Positions 5,531 to 7,848 of a stretch of DNA of 7,848 nucleotides are shown here, in pieces. The notes below the pieces were generated by a model. That model saw only the letters and a list, made by a program, of their open reading frames with translations, made no database searches and was not told where the DNA came from. Numbering within the stretch: position 1 is the first letter of the stretch; each line of letters opens with the position of its first letter. This DNA is from Burkholderiales bacterium (GTDB taxonomy: Bacteria > Pseudomonadota > Gammaproteobacteria > Burkholderiales > Usitatibacteraceae): positions 1 to 7,848 of the forward strand of contig JACMOJ010000078.1 of assembly GCA_014378085.1 (NCBI GenBank), in the 5' to 3' direction. The translations under genes were made by a program, and so were the position numbers.

Positions 5531-6567
5531 TGTCATCGAATTCCCATCTATACGGGCCTTACCGCACGCTGGCGCTGCAAACGCGTTGTGATGCTGTCAA
5601 CAGCATCCCCGACGTCGCAGCGTGTCGCGCGCAGATGGTGCAATCCATTGAACGTATTGACCGTCAGATCGCCGCTTCCAAAATGTTTTCCGGCGATGAT
5701 CTGAAACTGGTGGTGTTGCCAGAATATTTTTTGACGAGTTTTCCAACCGGCCCGGATTTACCGACCTGGGCGGCACGCGCTTGCCTGCTGCAAGACGGGC
5801 CCGAATACCAAGCGCTCGGCGAGGTCGCCCGAAAAAATGGCGTATATCTTTCTGGCAACGCGTACGAAATTGATCCGCAGTTTTCGCACCTGTCGTTTCA
5901 AGTGAGTTTCATTATTAATGATCAGGGTGAGCTGATCCTTCGCTACCGCCGTCTCATTTCAATGTACACCGCTACACCGCATGACGTCTGGGATAAGTTT
6001 GTCGCCACCTATGGTGTCGAAGCCGCCTTCCCCGTCGCGGATACCCCGCTCGGCAAACTCGCCTGTATCGCTTCCGAAGAAATTTTGTTCCCTGAGGTGG
6101 CACGGGCATTGGCGCTACGCGGCGCGGAAATATTTCTGCATTCCTCCTCCGAGACCGGCAGCCCGCAAGCGACCAAAAAAGGCATCGCGAAACGCGCGCG
6201 CGCGGTGGAAAACCTCGCCTACGTTGTATCGGCCAATAGCGCGGGCATCGCCGGCATCGATATCCCGATGGCGTCTACCGATAGCGGCTCGATGGTGATT
6301 GATTACGAAGGCCGCATCTTGGCGGAAGCCGGCTACGGTGAATCAATGGTCGCCCTGACCCAAATTGACCCCGCGATCATTCGTCAGGTACGCGGGCGGG
6401 TGGGGATGGATAACTATCTGGCACGTTTGCGACTTGAACCGTTTGCCTCCACCTATCAGATGAGTGTGTATCCACCAAATGTTCTGGCCAACGAGAAACC
6501 GTCTCGCGCAGGATTTCGTGCGGCCATCGAACGCGGCATTGCGATGATTAAAGGCGGCAAGAAATGA
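5530..6567 (+). CDS. Nitrilase-superfamily (carbon-nitrogen hydrolase) protein with altered triad
   Basis: The 345-residue protein has the nitrilase alpha-beta-beta-alpha layout. VVLPEYFL supplies the expected catalytic Glu65. LRYRRL at 137-142 is the position of the family's YRK motif, giving Arg141 in place of Lys. IASEEILFPE at 180-189 corresponds to the ICYxxxFPE motif and places Ser182 where the catalytic Cys is expected; the nearest Cys is 179. RAVENLAYVVSANSAG at ~224-239 and the STDSGSMVIDYEGRILAEAG strand region complete the core. Classical members cleave nitriles, amides or carbamoyl groups through a Cys thioester. Here the triad reads Glu-Arg-Ser, so either another mechanism or a realigned Cys179 must be considered. 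I recall related sequences with an IASEE motif, suggesting a subfamily trait rather than decay; this is from memory. The start overlaps the DUF1330 stop by one base. It is probably cytoplasmic. Confidence 0.85.
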   Translation: MSSNSHLYGPYRTLALQTRCDAVNSIPDVAACRAQMVQSIERIDRQIAASKMFSGDDLKLVVLPEYFLTSFPTGPDLPTWAARACLLQDGPEYQALGEVARKNGVYLSGNAYEIDPQFSHLSFQVSFIINDQGELILRYRRLISMYTATPHDVWDKFVATYGVEAAFPVADTPLGKLACIASEEILFPEVARALALRGAEIFLHSSSETGSPQATKKGIAKRARAVENLAYVVSANSAGIAGIDIPMASTDSGSMVIDYEGRILAEAGYGESMVALTQIDPAIIRQVRGRVGMDNYLARLRLEPFASTYQMSVYPPNVLANEKPSRAGFRAAIERGIAMIKGGKK

Positions 6568-6620
6568 TCGACCTACTTTCGATTTCGCTAATACATACCG
6601 ACAACGGCCTAAGCTTTGCG

Positions 6621-6669
6621 ACATTCTTTTATGTCATTCTTTTATGTCATTCCGCTTTATGTCACTCCG
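6621..6669. repeat. Short direct repeats of ATGTCATTC type
   Basis: An ATGTCATTC block occurs at 6631 and 6644, with a variant ATGTCACTCCG at 6659 and a partial copy (ACATTCTTTT) at 6621. The first units are 13 bp apart and share the ATTCTTTTATGTC stretch. The TGTCATTC core (6632-6639 and 6645-6652) is the exact reverse complement of GAATGACA at 6773-6780, so this cluster may be one terminus of a degenerate repetitive element. It lies in the non-coding gap after the nitrilase-like gene. Confidence 0.7.
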
Positions 6670-6740
6670 ACCAACTTTTTGTGGCGAATCCCATCCGATC
6701 GCGCTGCTACGTTGTTAGCAGCAAGAAGAGACGACCGGTT

Positions 6741-6780
6741 AAGATTCCTCGTCGCCAAACATGGCTTCGTCAGAATGACA
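6741..6780. repeat. Possible dispersed repeat arm (AAGATTCCTCG...GAATGACA)
   Basis: This 40-bp segment begins AAGATTCCTCGTCG and ends CTTCGTCAGAATGACA. From memory it resembles dispersed elements with ends of the kind TGTCATTC...GAATCT found in many copies in environmental bacterial genomes. Its last eight bases are inverted relative to TGTCATTC at 6632 and 6645. No open reading frame of substance lies within the 6568-6835 gap, which otherwise shows nothing recognisable. The repeat identity is tentative because only one copy of this arm is in view. Confidence 0.4.
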
Positions 6781-6835
6781 GTTTGATAGGTTTACCTAAT
6801 TTGCAGCATGTTATCGCGATGAAAGATCGACACAA

Positions 6836-7848
6836 ATGAGCACGATGTTCAGGGTACGCAATCCACGCAACGGACAGTACGACTACGAGTTTCCTATTGT
6901 CACGCCGGCGGAGATCGCCGCGCGCGCAACAAAACTGCGCGCTGCAGCGGTCGGCACTGGCGGCCCCAGTGCATGGGCGGGAATGCCGGCGGCGGATCGC
7001 TGCGCGGTGTTGGCGCGTTTTGCTGGAGCCGTCAAGACGCAACGCTCCGCACTCATTGCAGCGCTGGTGGTCGACACCGGCCGCAAGCGTGAATCCGAAC
7101 TAGAAGTCGATTCGGCAATCGGCAACATCCTGCGCTGGGCGGCACGCGCGCCGGCGCTGCTCGAAGAGCCGGCGACTCGTGAGAGTGTGGTCAAACCGAT
7201 GACACTCACGGCGGCAAGTGTGCCGGTGGGGTTAGTGGCCGTAATCAGCCCGTGGAATTTCCCGCTGTTACTCGCCCTCATTGATACCATCCCCGCACTC
7301 GCCGCCGGGTGCACGGTGATGGTCAAACCCTCCGAGGTAACACCACGATTTGTCGAGCCGCTGCAACGCGCTATTAACGCCGTGCCGGAACTCGCTCAGG
7401 TTCTCAGTTTTGTTCAGGGCGGCCCCGCGACCGGTGCGGCAATGATCGACTGCGCCGATGCGGTGTGTTTTACCGGTAGCGTGGCGACCGGGCGCATCAT
7501 CGCGCGCCACTGTGCGGAACGTCTCATCGCGTGTTTCTTGGAGTTGGGCGGCAAAGACGCTGTGATTGTGCTGGAAGGTGCTGACATTCCCCGCGCGGCG
7601 CGCTCGGTAGCGTGGGGCGGGCTCGCCAACGCCGGTCAATCGTGTTTGTCGATTGAACGAGTGTTGGTCGAAGCGCCGGTTTACGACGCGTTTGTTAAAG
7701 CACTCGCGGCGGAATGCAACGCACTCAAACTCGCCTATCCAAATATTGACGACGGTGTTATCGGCCCGCTGATTGCCGAGCGCCAGGCGGAAGCCATCCG
7801 TGCGCAGTTAGACGATGCCTACGCACGCGGGGCGAAAGCGCTGGCGGG
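6836..7848 (+). CDS. NAD(P)-dependent aldehyde dehydrogenase, 3' partial
   Basis: The frame from ATG 6836 stays open for 337 codons and runs off the window. It shows the aldehyde dehydrogenase signature order: SPWNFP at 138-143 with the transition-state Asn141, KPSE at 164-167, FTGSVATG at 212-219 (cofactor-binding loop), general-base Glu236 in LELGGKD, and catalytic Cys270 in GQSC. The Glu-Cys spacing of 34 residues equals that of the canonical Glu268/Cys302 pair. The enzyme should oxidise an aldehyde to its acid in the cytoplasm; KPSE is common in NAD-preferring members, but the cofactor is not certain. The N-terminus is short compared with many relatives. Only weak purine-rich sequence (GAAAGA) precedes the ATG; ATG 6845 in the same frame is an alternative. 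It follows the nitrilase-like gene after 268 bp and probably belongs to the same pathway, perhaps with its own promoter. Confidence 0.93.
   Translation, partial: MSTMFRVRNPRNGQYDYEFPIVTPAEIAARATKLRAAAVGTGGPSAWAGMPAADRCAVLARFAGAVKTQRSALIAALVVDTGRKRESELEVDSAIGNILRWAARAPALLEEPATRESVVKPMTLTAASVPVGLVAVISPWNFPLLLALIDTIPALAAGCTVMVKPSEVTPRFVEPLQRAINAVPELAQVLSFVQGGPATGAAMIDCADAVCFTGSVATGRIIARHCAERLIACFLELGGKDAVIVLEGADIPRAARSVAWGGLANAGQSCLSIERVLVEAPVYDAFVKALAAECNALKLAYPNIDDGVIGPLIAERQAEAIRAQLDDAYARGAKALA

Noticed and set aside
5204..5536. 110-codon minus-strand frame with repeated CVEWS units
   Set aside because: It is the antisense reading of the LDTTP tandem repeat and DUF1330 gene; the Cys/Trp pattern is a product of the repeat.
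6564..6839. 91-codon plus-strand frame in the gap before the aldehyde dehydrogenase
   Set aside because: It overlaps the end of the nitrilase-like gene and runs through repeats, with no family resemblance or convincing ribosome binding site.

Overview
The window (about 55-57% GC by eye) looks like a bacterial chromosome segment, most likely from a betaproteobacterium of the Burkholderiales type. The main clues are the chemoreceptor's architecture ([12 protein letters not shown] N-terminus, single Cache sensor, FRL-type C-terminal end without a CheR-tethering pentapeptide), dense gene packing and GGAG ribosome binding sites. No rRNA, tRNA, CRISPR array, transposase or phage gene is visible. 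The taxonomic assignment is inference.

Layout. (1) 1-1236, plus strand: the 3' part of a gene for a c-type-cytochrome-like domain fused to a PHM/DBM-type (copper type II, ascorbate-dependent) monooxygenase. All six copper ligands can be placed, but the haem motif reads YxxCH instead of CxxCH. (2) 1233-1486, minus strand: a decayed copy of the C-terminal third of an alpha/beta-hydrolase gene whose full-length relative lies at 3442-4263. Its stop codon overlaps the monooxygenase stop. (3) 1529-3181, minus strand: a methyl-accepting chemotaxis gene split by an in-frame TAA at 1739-1741, with the missing C-terminal end still readable in the same frame to 1529. (4) 3182-3441: a spacer with an 8-bp tandem repeat. 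(5) 3442-4263, minus strand: the full-length alpha/beta-hydrolase-fold protein. (6) 4264-4344: a divergent promoter region with a perfect 12-bp palindrome inside the spacer of a good sigma70-like promoter. (7) 4345-6567, plus strand: a tight three-gene unit encoding a crotonase-fold protein, a DUF1330 protein with a repeat-derived tail, and a nitrilase-superfamily protein. (8) 6568-6835: a repeat-containing spacer. (9) 6836 to the window end: an aldehyde dehydrogenase, cut by the window edge.

How the genes may work together. The divergent hydrolase, crotonase, DUF1330, carbon-nitrogen hydrolase and aldehyde dehydrogenase look like part of a catabolic cluster for an unidentified substrate that passes through CoA-thioester, amide/nitrile-like and aldehyde intermediates; the substrate cannot be read from the sequence. 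Three of these proteins (hydrolase, crotonase, nitrilase-like) lack the textbook catalytic residues of their superfamilies. This is the most unusual property of the cluster: either unusual chemistry, or family-level variants already known under other names. The left half, with a broken chemoreceptor and a hydrolase remnant, records past duplication and decay.
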